Shown here: in pieces, positions 1-4,814 of the stretch
How the letters are laid out: every line of letters starts with the position of its first letter
Numbering within the stretch: position 1 is the first letter of the stretch
From: a virus
Virus record (IMG/VR): IMGVR_UViG_3300007722_002126
Coordinates: 1-28,782 of that record
Direction: 5' to 3' (one strand)
Length of the DNA: 28,782 nucleotides
Program-made: the position numbers and the translations under genes
Notes under the pieces: model-generated
Told to the model about the DNA's origin: nothing
The model's database searches: none
The model's input: only the letters and a program-made list of their open reading frames with translations

Positions 1-68
1 GCAGTTCTAGCAGCCTCAATTGCAGCCTTAGCAGCCTCAACATTTTTATCGTAAATACTTTTATCCAC
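1..68 (-). CDS. Partial Ala-rich protein, N-terminus only
   Basis: The reading frame begins with a GTG at 68-66 on the minus strand, preceded by GGAG at 79-76 with a 7-base spacer. An in-frame TAA lies immediately before the GTG, so this is the earliest possible start. The visible part reads MDKSIYDKNVEAAKAAIEAA followed by Arg-Thr-Ala and runs off the window. The Glu/Lys-Ala-Ala rhythm predicts a helix and recalls the Ala-rich gene at 718-1341. It follows a copy of the same hairpin-bearing intergenic element that precedes the duplicated cassette. It may be another member of that Ala-rich group, but too little is visible to assign a function. Confidence 0.55.
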   Translation of the reverse strand, partial: MDKSIYDKNVEAAKAAIEAART

Positions 69-105
69 TTATGTTCTCCAAAAGTTGATGTAATTTCGGG
101 GATAC

Positions 106-176
106 TCTGGATTATAAATCCATTATTGTATCCACATAGACTGTTCTAGCTGATCTATGTGGATACTAAATAGACT
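106..176 (-). repeat. Hairpin-bearing intergenic element, copy 1
   Basis: This element is repeated at 1601-1669. Both copies share TCTGGATT, a small GGATT/AATCC hairpin (109-121 here), CCATTATTGT, a TCCAC...GTGGATAC stem, and the end ACTAAATAGACT. In this copy the main stem is a perfect 12-base inverted repeat, TATCCACATAGA (129-140) and TCTATGTGGATA (154-165), with a 13-base loop. No T-tract follows on either strand, so it is not a standard intrinsic terminator. It lies after the broken gene 187-512 and before the partial gene at 68-1, so it could be an mRNA-processing or leader element. Confidence 0.7.
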
Positions 177-186
177 TCAGTGAAAA

Positions 187-512
187 TCAAGCAGGCAATT
201 CTACTTGCTTAGTGACCGGGTTGAAGTGAGACAGGCAAAGAATCATGAATTGTTTGTTCCTCTCTGTTTGTACTGCATAATCAGCAACATGATTAGCAGC
301 ATAAATATCAACAGCATCAGCATCAACAACCAACAAACATCAGAGACAGTATTTGATTCTACTGCATCGACGATTGGAAAGAGAATAGAGTCTGATTCTG
401 TTTTGTTTTGTCCTATGAGAATTCGTCTCCAACCAGACTTACAAGGATTGAAAGATTCTATTTCTGCAAGAGAAGTAAACAGGACAGGATAAGGTGAAAA
501 CGGTGAATTCAT
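187..512 (-). pseudogene. Frameshifted copy of the Ala-rich gene
   Basis: This is the second copy of the gene at 718-1341. From ATG 512 (AAGGAG 10 bases upstream) the N-terminal ~58 residues match it: ..CKSGWRRILIGQNKTESDS.. against ..CWSGQKHILMGQNKTEPDS.., through SDVCWLL. The frame then runs into MLMLLIFMLLIM and stops at 243. In the adjacent frame the sequence continues as VDADAVDIYAANHVADYAVQ and then TERNKQFMILCLSHFNPVTK to a stop at 187-189, matching the end of the intact copy. The middle ~100 codons of the intact gene are missing. The junction falls where TTGTTG and GTTGATGCT can align, which fits an out-of-frame recombination deletion. A truncated 89-aa product ending in a hydrophobic tail could still be made. 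Confidence 0.8.
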
Positions 513-526
513 GATCAGATAGCTCC

Positions 527-721
527 TTAGTTAAGAAATTCAATTGCATTGTAATACTGACCGTAACAAACAGGTGCAAATGCTTGAAAGTAAGTAAACG
601 GGTCAACTACAGGAAAAGCAGTTGCAAGTAATTGATAAGCATCTTCTGCTGTATCATGCGAAGAAAACACTAGCAGTGAAGAAGTATTAGAATGTGGATG
701 TTGAACTTGAGTGAATATCAT
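527..721 (-). CDS. Small protein, duplicated family, copy 2 (64 aa)
   Basis: Unrecognised. The product is clearly homologous to the 65-aa protein at 1354-1551. Both start MIFTQVQHPH, share SLLVF.SHD.AEDAYQLL in the middle, and end YGQY.NAIEFLN. Its ATG overlaps the stop of the Ala-rich gene upstream (ATGA at 721-718), so the two are translationally coupled. The conserved ends with a drifted centre show that both copies have been under protein-level selection. There is no membrane segment or signal peptide. The pairing with the Ala-rich gene in both cassettes suggests a joint role, which is unknown. Confidence 0.75.
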   Translation of the reverse strand: MIFTQVQHPHSNTSSLLVFSSHDTAEDAYQLLATAFPVVDPFTYFQAFAPVCYGQYYNAIEFLN

Positions 722-1341
722 GCCGGAATCTCGACGCGATTAGTGATCGGATTGAAATGGGACAAACAGAGAATCATAAATTGTTTATTCTTTTCTGTTT
801 GTACTGCATGAGCAGCATCAGCAGCATGAGCAGCATTAACATTAGCAGCAGCAGCAGAATAATTAGCATCAACAGTTTTAGCATAAACAACATTAGCAGC
901 AGCAGCATCAGCAGCATCAGCAGCATCAGCAGCATCAGCAGCATGAGCAGCATAATAAGTAGCAGCATCAGCAGCAACAGCAACATCAGCAGCAGCAGCA
1001 TAATTAGCAACATCAGCAGCAGCAGCATAATTAGCAACATAAGTAGCAGCATCAGCAGCACGCCTGCTATAGACATTATCTAAATGACTCACTGAATCTG
1101 CGCAAAGTCTTGCAAACTTTACTGCAATTTGTATTTCTGTTTTCCTTTTCTTCAACAACCAACAAACATCAGAAATACTGTTTGACTTTACTGCATCGAT
1201 GATTGGAAACAAAACAGAATCAGGCTCTGTTTTGTTTTGTCCCATGAGAATGTGTTTCTGACCAGACCAACAGGGCTTGAAAGAAAAGATTTCGTCGAGC
1301 GAAGTAAGCAGGACAGGATGATTGGAAGAAAGTGTATTCAT
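718..1341 (-). CDS. Ala-rich repeat protein, intact copy (207 aa)
   Basis: The N-terminal half (about 1-90) contains a FKPCWSG motif, then SDVCWLLKKRKTEIQIAVKFA and RLCADSVSHL. The second half (about 92-178) is low-complexity Ala with Asp, Tyr and Asn, including AADAADAADAADAA. The last 30 residues return to ordinary sequence (EKNKQFMILCLSHFNPITNR). This architecture of a FxPC..G segment, a 'FA..CA..V.HL' helix, a long Ala-rich helix and a short tail resembles Ala-rich phage and prophage proteins often named 'putative immunity protein'. That is a family resemblance from memory, not a search result. The start ATG has AGGAAA 10 bases upstream. The repeat is encoded by a 9-base unit and is likely unstable. 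Confidence 0.75.
   Translation of the reverse strand: MNTLSSNHPVLLTSLDEIFSFKPCWSGQKHILMGQNKTEPDSVLFPIIDAVKSNSISDVCWLLKKRKTEIQIAVKFARLCADSVSHLDNVYSRRAADAATYVANYAAAADVANYAAAADVAVAADAATYYAAHAADAADAADAADAAAANVVYAKTVDANYSAAAANVNAAHAADAAHAVQTEKNKQFMILCLSHFNPITNRVEIPA
901..954. repeat. 9-base tandem repeat (AGCAGCATC) inside the Ala-rich gene
   Basis: There are six consecutive 9-mers: four AGCAGCATC followed by AGCAGCATG and AGCAGCATA. On the coding minus strand the unit reads GATGCTGCT and encodes Asp-Ala-Ala. Degenerate units continue on both sides from about 808 to 1062. The unit length is a multiple of three, so slippage would change protein length without breaking the frame. The copy at 187-512 has lost most of this tract. 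Confidence 0.9.
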
Positions 1342-1353
1342 GATAGGGATTTC

Positions 1354-1551
1354 CTAGTTAAGAAATTCAATTGCGTTGAAATACTGACCGTAAGAAGCCG
1401 TAGCAAATAGTTGAAAACGAGAATATGGGTCAACTACGGGAACTGCGGCAGCAACAAGCAATTGATAAGCATCTTCTGCTGCATCATGTGAAGGAAACAC
1501 TAGCAGAGAAGAATTCAATCTGTGCGGATGTTGAACTTGAGTGAATATCAT
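1354..1551 (-). CDS. Small protein, duplicated family, copy 1 (65 aa)
   Basis: This is a homologue of the 64-aa protein at 527-721. It begins MIFTQVQHPHRLNSSLLVFP, followed by HDAAEDAYQLL, and ends YGQYFNAIEFLN. It is the first gene of the cassette, 12 bases before the Ala-rich gene, and lies about 50 bases downstream of the intergenic element at 1601-1669. The ribosome site is weak (CCAGAG about 10 bases upstream). The function is unknown. The product is soluble with no recognisable motif. Confidence 0.7.
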   Translation of the reverse strand: MIFTQVQHPHRLNSSLLVFPSHDAAEDAYQLLVAAAVPVVDPYSRFQLFATASYGQYFNAIEFLN

Positions 1552-1600
1552 GATGTAGACTCTGGTAAGGAAAACATGGGTTGAGTGATTGTCAGGGTAA

Positions 1601-1669
1601 TCTGGATTGATAATCCATTATTGTGTCCACGAGAATAATTGAATGATTCAGGTGGATACTAAATAGACT
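1601..1669 (-). repeat. Hairpin-bearing intergenic element, copy 2
   Basis: This is the second copy of the 106-176 element. GGATT/AATCC again forms the small hairpin. The main stem is GTGTCCAC (1623-1630) against GTGGATAC (1652-1659), with one G/T pair, while the loop differs completely from copy 1. The flanks TCTGGATT and ACTAAATAGACT are conserved. It sits directly after the zinc-ribbon gene (stop at 1687) and ahead of the duplicated cassette, the same arrangement as copy 1. Confidence 0.7.
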
Positions 1670-1686
1670 AGCAGAGTGATCCGGGA

Positions 1687-1902
1687 TTAATCCCAGTCAT
1701 CATTCTCTATTTGTTGCGCTATGGTTTCTTGGCTGTACTGATCTTTACCATAGTCTAATGATTCGCTCTTGCACTTTCTGCATTTGCTGTTTGCATAAGA
1801 ATCTGTCAAAGCTTTCTCAGGGTCTGGTTTGATAGCGGATTGAACGTGTCCACATTCTTGACACTTGCGAATCCAGCGAGGAATTTCAGTTGATTGTGGC
1901 AT
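1687..1902 (-). CDS. Small zinc-ribbon protein (71 aa)
   Basis: Two CxxC knuckles, KCQECGH (Cys14 and Cys17) and KCRKCKS (Cys41 and Cys44), are separated by about 24 residues. This is the usual layout of a small zinc ribbon. The C-terminus is acidic (QQIENDDWD). Such phage proteins often bind nucleic acid or host transcription factors, but no specific family was recognised. The ATG follows the stop of the 55-aa gene by 2 bases, so it is co-transcribed and probably translationally coupled. It is the last gene before intergenic element copy 2. Confidence 0.8.
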   Translation of the reverse strand: MPQSTEIPRWIRKCQECGHVQSAIKPDPEKALTDSYANSKCRKCKSESLDYGKDQYSQETIAQQIENDDWD

Positions 1903-1904
1903 AA

Positions 1905-2072
1905 TTAGAACCCAATCCCTTCGATGAAAGCTATTTCATATGTCCAAATGATTTTCAAGTCTTGATTCAGGACATAACTAGAAACCATCTCGATGAGTCC
2001 CAATGCGCGAGATTCAGTTTCTACTATCATATACAGTCGGCCATTACGAAACACTTTGTAGCAGTTACCCAT
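1905..2072 (-). CDS. Hypothetical protein (55 aa)
   Basis: The reading frame begins MGNCYKVFRNGRLYMIVETE and ends WTYEIAFIEGIGF. The leader is GAAAGGAAACCTAATC directly before the ATG, nearly identical to the leader of the gene at 2101-2328. The sequence alternates strands and a helix and looks like a small folded domain with no known motif. The position between two tightly packed same-strand genes and the strong ribosome site support it as real. Confidence 0.7.
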   Translation of the reverse strand: MGNCYKVFRNGRLYMIVETESRALGLIEMVSSYVLNQDLKIIWTYEIAFIEGIGF

Positions 2073-2100
2073 GATTAGGTTTCCTTTCAGGTTGCGAAGT

Positions 2101-2328
2101 TTAGTTGCGATCTTTGTTTGTGTGAAAGAAGTCTGAGAATTTTTTCGGTTGTCTTGCCTCTACTGCAAGAATTAAAAACTCTCGCGGATTCGGTGCATCA
2201 TTGATTTTCTGATGGTACTTTGTGTAGTAATTGCGAGCTATTTCTTTCTGCAATTCAGGCCAGTCAACAAAAGGTATATCTCGCAGTTCTATTGTTTGAC
2301 TGATGAGAGTGTCAACTATGATGCTCAT
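2101..2328 (-). CDS. Hypothetical protein (75 aa)
   Basis: The product begins MSIIVDTLISQTIELRDIPF and contains YYTKYHQKINDAPNPREFL. The leader GAAAGGAAACTAATC provides an AGGAAA ribosome site and overlaps the region of the preceding gene's stop (TGA at 2344-2342). It is predicted helical and soluble, and it was not recognised. It is the second gene of the small-gene run that starts at the promoter near 2530. Confidence 0.7.
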   Translation of the reverse strand: MSIIVDTLISQTIELRDIPFVDWPELQKEIARNYYTKYHQKINDAPNPREFLILAVEARQPKKFSDFFHTNKDRN

Positions 2329-2341
2329 GATTAGTTTCCTT

Positions 2342-2491
2342 TCAGACGGGGTGCCGATAAGCTTGGTAGTAACTGAACAGCATTTTGCTCAGTTTAGTTC
2401 TATCTCCGCCACATTCATGCTGCAAACAGAGATCAACACAAGCTTGTGTCCACTTGTATTGTCCGAATATGACCCATTTAGTATCGCTCAT
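2342..2491 (-). CDS. Hypothetical protein (49 aa)
   Basis: The reading frame starts MSDTKWVIFGQYKWTQACVD and ends SYYQAYRHPV. It is preceded by AAAGGAAACTAGAGTC, which shares the AGGAAACTA leader with the next two genes. Cys18, Cys22 and Cys27 with a His25 lie close together, but they do not make a standard metal motif. It is the first gene after the minus-strand promoter-like TATAAT at 2534-2529, about 38 bases upstream of the ATG. Its function is unknown. Confidence 0.7.
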   Translation of the reverse strand: MSDTKWVIFGQYKWTQACVDLCLQHECGGDRTKLSKMLFSYYQAYRHPV

Positions 2492-2524
2492 GACTCTAGT
2501 TTCCTTTGCTTGTTTAGAATTAAT

Positions 2525-2560
2525 AATTATTATAACTAGACCGTCAGACTGCTAGACTAA
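2525..2560 (-). promoter_or_regulatory. Left inverted-repeat arm with promoter-like TATAAT
   Basis: On the minus strand this arm ends in TTATAATAATT (the -10-like TATAAT is 2534-2529), about 38 bases before the first small gene. No TTGACA-like box lies 16-18 bases upstream. That space holds GTCTAGCA and GTCTGACG, repeats related to the 8-mer in the opposite arm (2858-2893). An activator or a phage-specific mechanism could substitute for the -35 box. The arm matches the opposite one at 31 of 36 positions as an inverted repeat. Confidence 0.5.
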
Positions 2561-2605
2561 CATGCCGCGCGCCCCCGCGTCAATGGGTCGCTCGAGTTGA
2601 TCTAT

Positions 2606-2655
2606 ACTGTGCATATATCTAGACTGTGCATATATCTAGACTATAGGCTATCTAG
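2606..2655. repeat. 17-base tandem repeats in AT-rich non-coding DNA
   Basis: ACTGTGCATATATCTAG occurs twice with no gap (2606-2622 and 2623-2639), followed by an imperfect third unit, ACTATAGGCTATCTAG (2640-2655). The stretch 2492-2956 has no gene. Besides these repeats it holds an inverted pair (CTATAGGCTATCTAGA at 2641-2656 and TCTAGATAGCCCATAG at 2692-2707, 15 of 16 complementary) and TGCTATCTAC twice near 2792 and 2810. The density of iterated AT-rich motifs fits an origin or a control region. Confidence 0.8.
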
Positions 2656-2750
2656 ACTATACATGTTTGCACTCATATAGATCATGTTAGTTCTAGATAG
2701 CCCATAGTGCTTAGTGTATGTTAGGGGTATCTAAAAATTCCAATAGAAAC

Positions 2751-2789
2751 ACCCCTATATATATACACTACATGTATATATATAGGGGT
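2751..2789. repeat. Perfect 17-base palindrome with 5-base loop
   Basis: ACCCCTATATATATACA (2751-2767) and TGTATATATATAGGGGT (2773-2789) are exact reverse complements around CTACA. The alternating TA core and GC clamp could extrude as a cruciform or form a long RNA hairpin. A further AGGGGTATCT lies at about 2723. No T-tract follows, so it is not an ordinary terminator. Confidence 0.85.
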
Positions 2790-2857
2790 AATGCTATCTA
2801 CGGGATAAGTGCTATCTACTGATTGGACGAGCTCCTTCTGGGCCTGTCGTGGGTCCA

Positions 2858-2893
2858 TTAGTCTGACGGTCTGACGGTCTGGTTACAATAATT
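2858..2893 (+). promoter_or_regulatory. Right inverted-repeat arm with GTCTGACG iterons
   Basis: The arm reads TTA, GTCTGACG twice, GTCTGG, then TTACAATAATT. TACAAT at 2884-2889 is -10-like and points right. It is the inverted partner of 2525-2560. All five differences between the two arms are transitions. Transcription from here would run at once into the hairpin at 2891-2937, so protein binding sites are as likely as a second promoter. Confidence 0.5.
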
Positions 2894-2937
2894 CTTAAAT
2901 ACTGCACACCCGAATTTGGTGTGCAGGGATTAAGAAT
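2891..2937 (-). terminator. Two-part hairpin after the 216-aa gene
   Basis: CTGCACACC (2902-2910) pairs perfectly with GGTGTGCAG (2918-2926). Beyond a 3-by-3 interior loop, ATTCTTAA (2891-2898) pairs with TTAAGAAT (2930-2937). It begins 20 bases after the stop of the minus-strand gene ending at 2957. On the minus strand the inner stem is followed by TATTTAAG, a poor U-tract, so termination may be partial. It also overlaps the end of the right inverted-repeat arm. Confidence 0.5.
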
Positions 2938-2956
2938 CTAATCGTAGGCTTCTATC

Positions 2957-3607
2957 CTACAGCTCGAGCAGTTCAGCAACAGGACGGGGCTTTTCCATGC
3001 TGTCGAGTCGAGCAGTGAGTTTGACACTGATTTCATCCGCTTCCGATGCCAACTCGATAGCCTTACGGCAACCGATGATCTGCTTCTTATCGAGAACTGT
3101 CTTTCCACCGGCCAGCATGGAAAGCACTTCGCGGTAAACTTTGAGATGCCCTTTGATGACAGGGGAATCGACATCCTCAAGTTGAAGTTTCTCGGCAAAG
3201 ACAACAGAAAGGTTCTCAGCCACTTGACTATCAAACCACGACACTATCCTGTCTTTGGTGATCCTGTCACCGGCGGCCTCAGCGGCCATGAAAGAGATGA
3301 GTGCATCGACGCTAATATCCGCGTCGATAACCATATCCAATTGACCGTCGGCAGACTCATACAAACTTTTGATGAGGGAGTCCTGAGCATTTTCCAACAT
3401 GGCCGTGATGTATGGTTCCAACTTGCCCATGTTTTCCTGCACATGGCCCTTGTCGATGAACGGGACACTGACGGCAACACTTGCATACTTGACTGGATTG
3501 GTCTTGCTGGGCTTGTACAAGACCCGTGCAAGCCGCTGGCCTGACAATGCGGCAGATTTACCGGCAATAAAAGGGAAGAGGGTGTGGATAGTTGAAACGA
3601 GTGACAT
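2957..3607 (-). CDS. Conserved-looking phage protein (216 aa), unknown function
   Basis: From ATG 3607 the product starts MSLVSTIHTLFPFIAGKSAA. An upstream in-frame TTG at 3619 is an alternative start; neither has a clear ribosome site. The product is soluble and mostly helical, with KYASVAVSVPFIDKGHV near residue 40, DRITKDRIVSWFDSQVAENL near 115, and MLAGGKTVLDKKQ near 160. The pattern recalls hypothetical proteins seen in other podovirus early regions, but I cannot name it. Base composition differs from the late genes: I counted 62 G+C of 120 bases at 3001-3120 against 24 of 60 at 5101-5160. The gene may have arrived separately or be under different codon selection. Confidence 0.8.
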   Translation of the reverse strand: MSLVSTIHTLFPFIAGKSAALSGQRLARVLYKPSKTNPVKYASVAVSVPFIDKGHVQENMGKLEPYITAMLENAQDSLIKSLYESADGQLDMVIDADISVDALISFMAAEAAGDRITKDRIVSWFDSQVAENLSVVFAEKLQLEDVDSPVIKGHLKVYREVLSMLAGGKTVLDKKQIIGCRKAIELASEADEISVKLTARLDSMEKPRPVAELLEL

Positions 3608-3739
3608 ACATGCTTTCAATACGGGGCTAGCCCGCGTTATGGAAACTGATTAAGCCTGTCAGCTAACCTAAATCTAGTTAAAACAAACGGTCAACAGACA
3701 CTACCTATATAGCAGTCCGCATGCCAACCCCAAAAAAGT

Positions 3740-3854
3740 CAATAGAATCAACAACTTAGCGCATATGTAACAATTTCCACCCTGCTCAGTGTAAGACAAT
3801 TCGACATCTCGATATTTCACAATGTGAAAACACCAATAGAATCAATGGGTTAGC
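3740..3854. repeat. Spaced direct repeat upstream of the late promoter
   Basis: CAATAGAATCAA, four variable bases, then TTAGC occurs at 3740-3760 and again at 3834-3854. The second copy ends 13 bases before the -35 box at 3868. A -10-like GACAAT (3795-3800) lies 55 bases after the start of the first copy, and TATAAT lies 56 bases after the start of the second. Conserved bases around a fixed spacer look like an activator or repressor site. The gene-free stretch 3608-4263 also contains the other control elements listed below. Confidence 0.65.
3815..3829. promoter_or_regulatory. 15-base palindrome, operator-like
   Basis: TTTCACA and TGTGAAA flank a single central A, making a perfect odd palindrome just before the second direct repeat and 39 bases before the -35 box. 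Its size and position suit a dimeric regulator. No cognate regulator gene was recognised in the window. Confidence 0.5.
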
Positions 3855-3867
3855 AGTGATATCTCCC

Positions 3868-3895
3868 TTGTTACAATGTGTGAATGAACTATAAT
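3868..3895 (+). promoter_or_regulatory. Sigma70-like promoter for the packaging genes
   Basis: TTGTTA (3868-3873), a 16-base spacer and TATAAT (3890-3895) make the best promoter in the control region. It points to the small-terminase gene. The expected start near 3902 gives a leader of about 360 bases, which carries the elements at 3958-4243. Confidence 0.6.
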
Positions 3896-3946
3896 GCCTT
3901 TACACTATGTAACCTGCACTATATTGCATATATGCCAACCGATGCC

Positions 3947-4018
3947 CACTGGCGGCCAGTGCGAATGAGAGTATAAATGAGAGTGTAAATGAGAACACGA
4001 ATCATTCTCATTCGCACT
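3947..4018 (+). promoter_or_regulatory. Leader stem-loops with iterated AATGAGA
   Basis: CACTGG-CGG-CCAGTG (3947-3961) is a small palindrome. AGTGCGAATGAGA (3958-3970) and TCTCATTCGCACT (4006-4018) are a perfect 13-base inverted repeat. Between them AATGAGA recurs in 12-base steps (AATGAGAGTATA, AATGAGAGTGTA, AATGAGAACACG). Each copy could pair with the single TCTCATT, so mutually exclusive hairpins of different size are possible in the transcript. It could equally be an array of protein sites. Confidence 0.6.
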
Positions 4019-4036
4019 ACTGTATGGATTTTCCCA

Positions 4037-4054
4037 CCCCCAGGGGACTTTTTT
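4037..4054 (+). terminator. Weak U-tract hairpin in the leader
   Basis: CCCC (4037-4040) and GGGG (4043-4046) are followed by AC and six Ts (4049-4054). The loop is too tight for all four pairs, so the stem is short. It lies 19 bases after the 3958-4018 inverted repeat, a possible attenuator. Confidence 0.3.
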
Positions 4055-4156
4055 GGGTTTTTGTAGCCGCTCTATCCTAAACAACCTCTAAGATTTTACT
4101 AAACTTTTTTGAGTGTCCTTGTGATTCATATTTGTTATACCTGTAATTCACTATCC

Positions 4157-4178
4157 CCGACAGTTCGGAAACTTTTTT
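4157..4178 (+). terminator. Second weak U-tract hairpin in the leader
   Basis: CCGA (4157-4160) pairs with TCGG (4165-4168) around CAGT. Four bases later come six Ts (4173-4178). The stem is only 4 base pairs, so it is at best a partial terminator ahead of the small-terminase gene. Confidence 0.3.
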
Positions 4179-4190
4179 ATGTCATAATCA

Positions 4191-4243
4191 CAGCAGTCTA
4201 TCCAGCAGTCTATCCAGCAGTTTATCAATCACAGCAGTTTATC
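4191..4243. repeat. Four 12-base repeats before terS, candidate pac site
   Basis: CAGCAGTCTATC occurs at 4191-4202 and 4203-4214, and CAGCAGTTTATC at 4215-4226 and, after a 5-base gap, at 4232-4243. The last unit ends 20 bases before the small-terminase start. In headful-packaging phages the small terminase binds iterated sites in or near its own gene, so a pac or autoregulatory site is plausible. This is inferred from position only. Confidence 0.6.
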
Positions 4244-4263
4244 CTTCTTTCCTTGTTTATATT

Positions 4264-4809
4264 ATGACTGAAAATACTTCTCTTCAAATCCAAAACTTGT
4301 CTTCTACAGAATCCAGGGCTTTAGAGCTTTTGGGGGCTGGAGTTGGGCCGGAACAAACCGCAAGTGCGCTTGGATTGTCAGTTTCACGAATTTCTCAGCT
4401 TTTGTCGGATGAGAATTTTTCCACCCTTGTAGCAGAAAAGAGGTTTAACAATCTCTTATCTCACAATAAAAGAGACAACAAAGCAGATCAACTTGAAGAT
4501 GTTTTATTGGATAAGCTTGAAAACATTATTCCGCACTTATATAAGCCGTTTGAACTCATTCGTGCATATCAAACAATAAACTCTGCAAAAAGACGCGGCC
4601 AAAGCGCTCCGGAATCTCTTGCACAGCAGCATACGATAATTCAGCTTACAATTCCGGTACAAATTGTGCAGCATTTTCAAACAAACGCAAAAAATCAAGT
4701 CATCAAAGCTGGTCAACAAGATCTTCTTACTATACAGTCAGGTAAAATGAAAGACTTGGTAGTTGATATAACAGCTGTAGTTGTACCAAACAATTCTCAG
4801 TCCGGATAA
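4264..4809 (+). CDS. terS: Terminase small subunit (181 aa)
   Basis: The product would recognise concatemeric phage DNA and bring it to the large subunit for packaging. Residues about 14-50 form a helix-turn-helix (ESRALELLGAGVGPEQTASA, then LGLSVSRISQLL), followed by a helical oligomerisation region (about 60-110) and a tail predicted as beta strands (IIQLTIPVQIVQHF onward) that could contact the ATPase. The size, the DNA-binding fold and the position two genes before the large terminase agree with the call. The ATG has no Shine-Dalgarno: the 20 bases upstream are pyrimidine-rich. Other HTH regulators are possible but less likely in this place. Confidence 0.8.
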   Translation: MTENTSLQIQNLSSTESRALELLGAGVGPEQTASALGLSVSRISQLLSDENFSTLVAEKRFNNLLSHNKRDNKADQLEDVLLDKLENIIPHLYKPFELIRAYQTINSAKRRGQSAPESLAQQHTIIQLTIPVQIVQHFQTNAKNQVIKAGQQDLLTIQSGKMKDLVVDITAVVVPNNSQSG

Positions 4810-4814
4810 ACATC

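Noticed and set aside
106-176. Intrinsic terminator at the 12-base stem
   Set aside because: The stem is strong but neither strand has a T-tract after it, and the same element occurs ahead of another gene group.
757-1083. Open frames rich in Ser/Ile/Met or Leu/Met across the Ala repeat, both strands
   Set aside because: They are shadow frames of the 9-base repeat. Their composition follows from the repeat, they have no ribosome site, and the minus-strand Ala-rich frame has flanking unique sequence shared with the second copy.
2535-2900. Insertion sequence or MITE suggested by the inverted repeat arms
   Set aside because: No target-site duplication is visible next to the arms, no transposase is present, and the left arm works as a promoter-like region for adjacent genes.
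3146-3653. Plus-strand open frames opposite the 216-aa gene
   Set aside because: They are antisense shadows of 2957-3607, with no Shine-Dalgarno and no recognisable protein pattern.
3660-3720. Minus-strand promoter for the 216-aa gene (TTGACC at 3694-3689)
   Set aside because: A -35-like box is present, but the sequence 17 bases downstream (TTTAGG) is a poor -10 box, so I did not list it.
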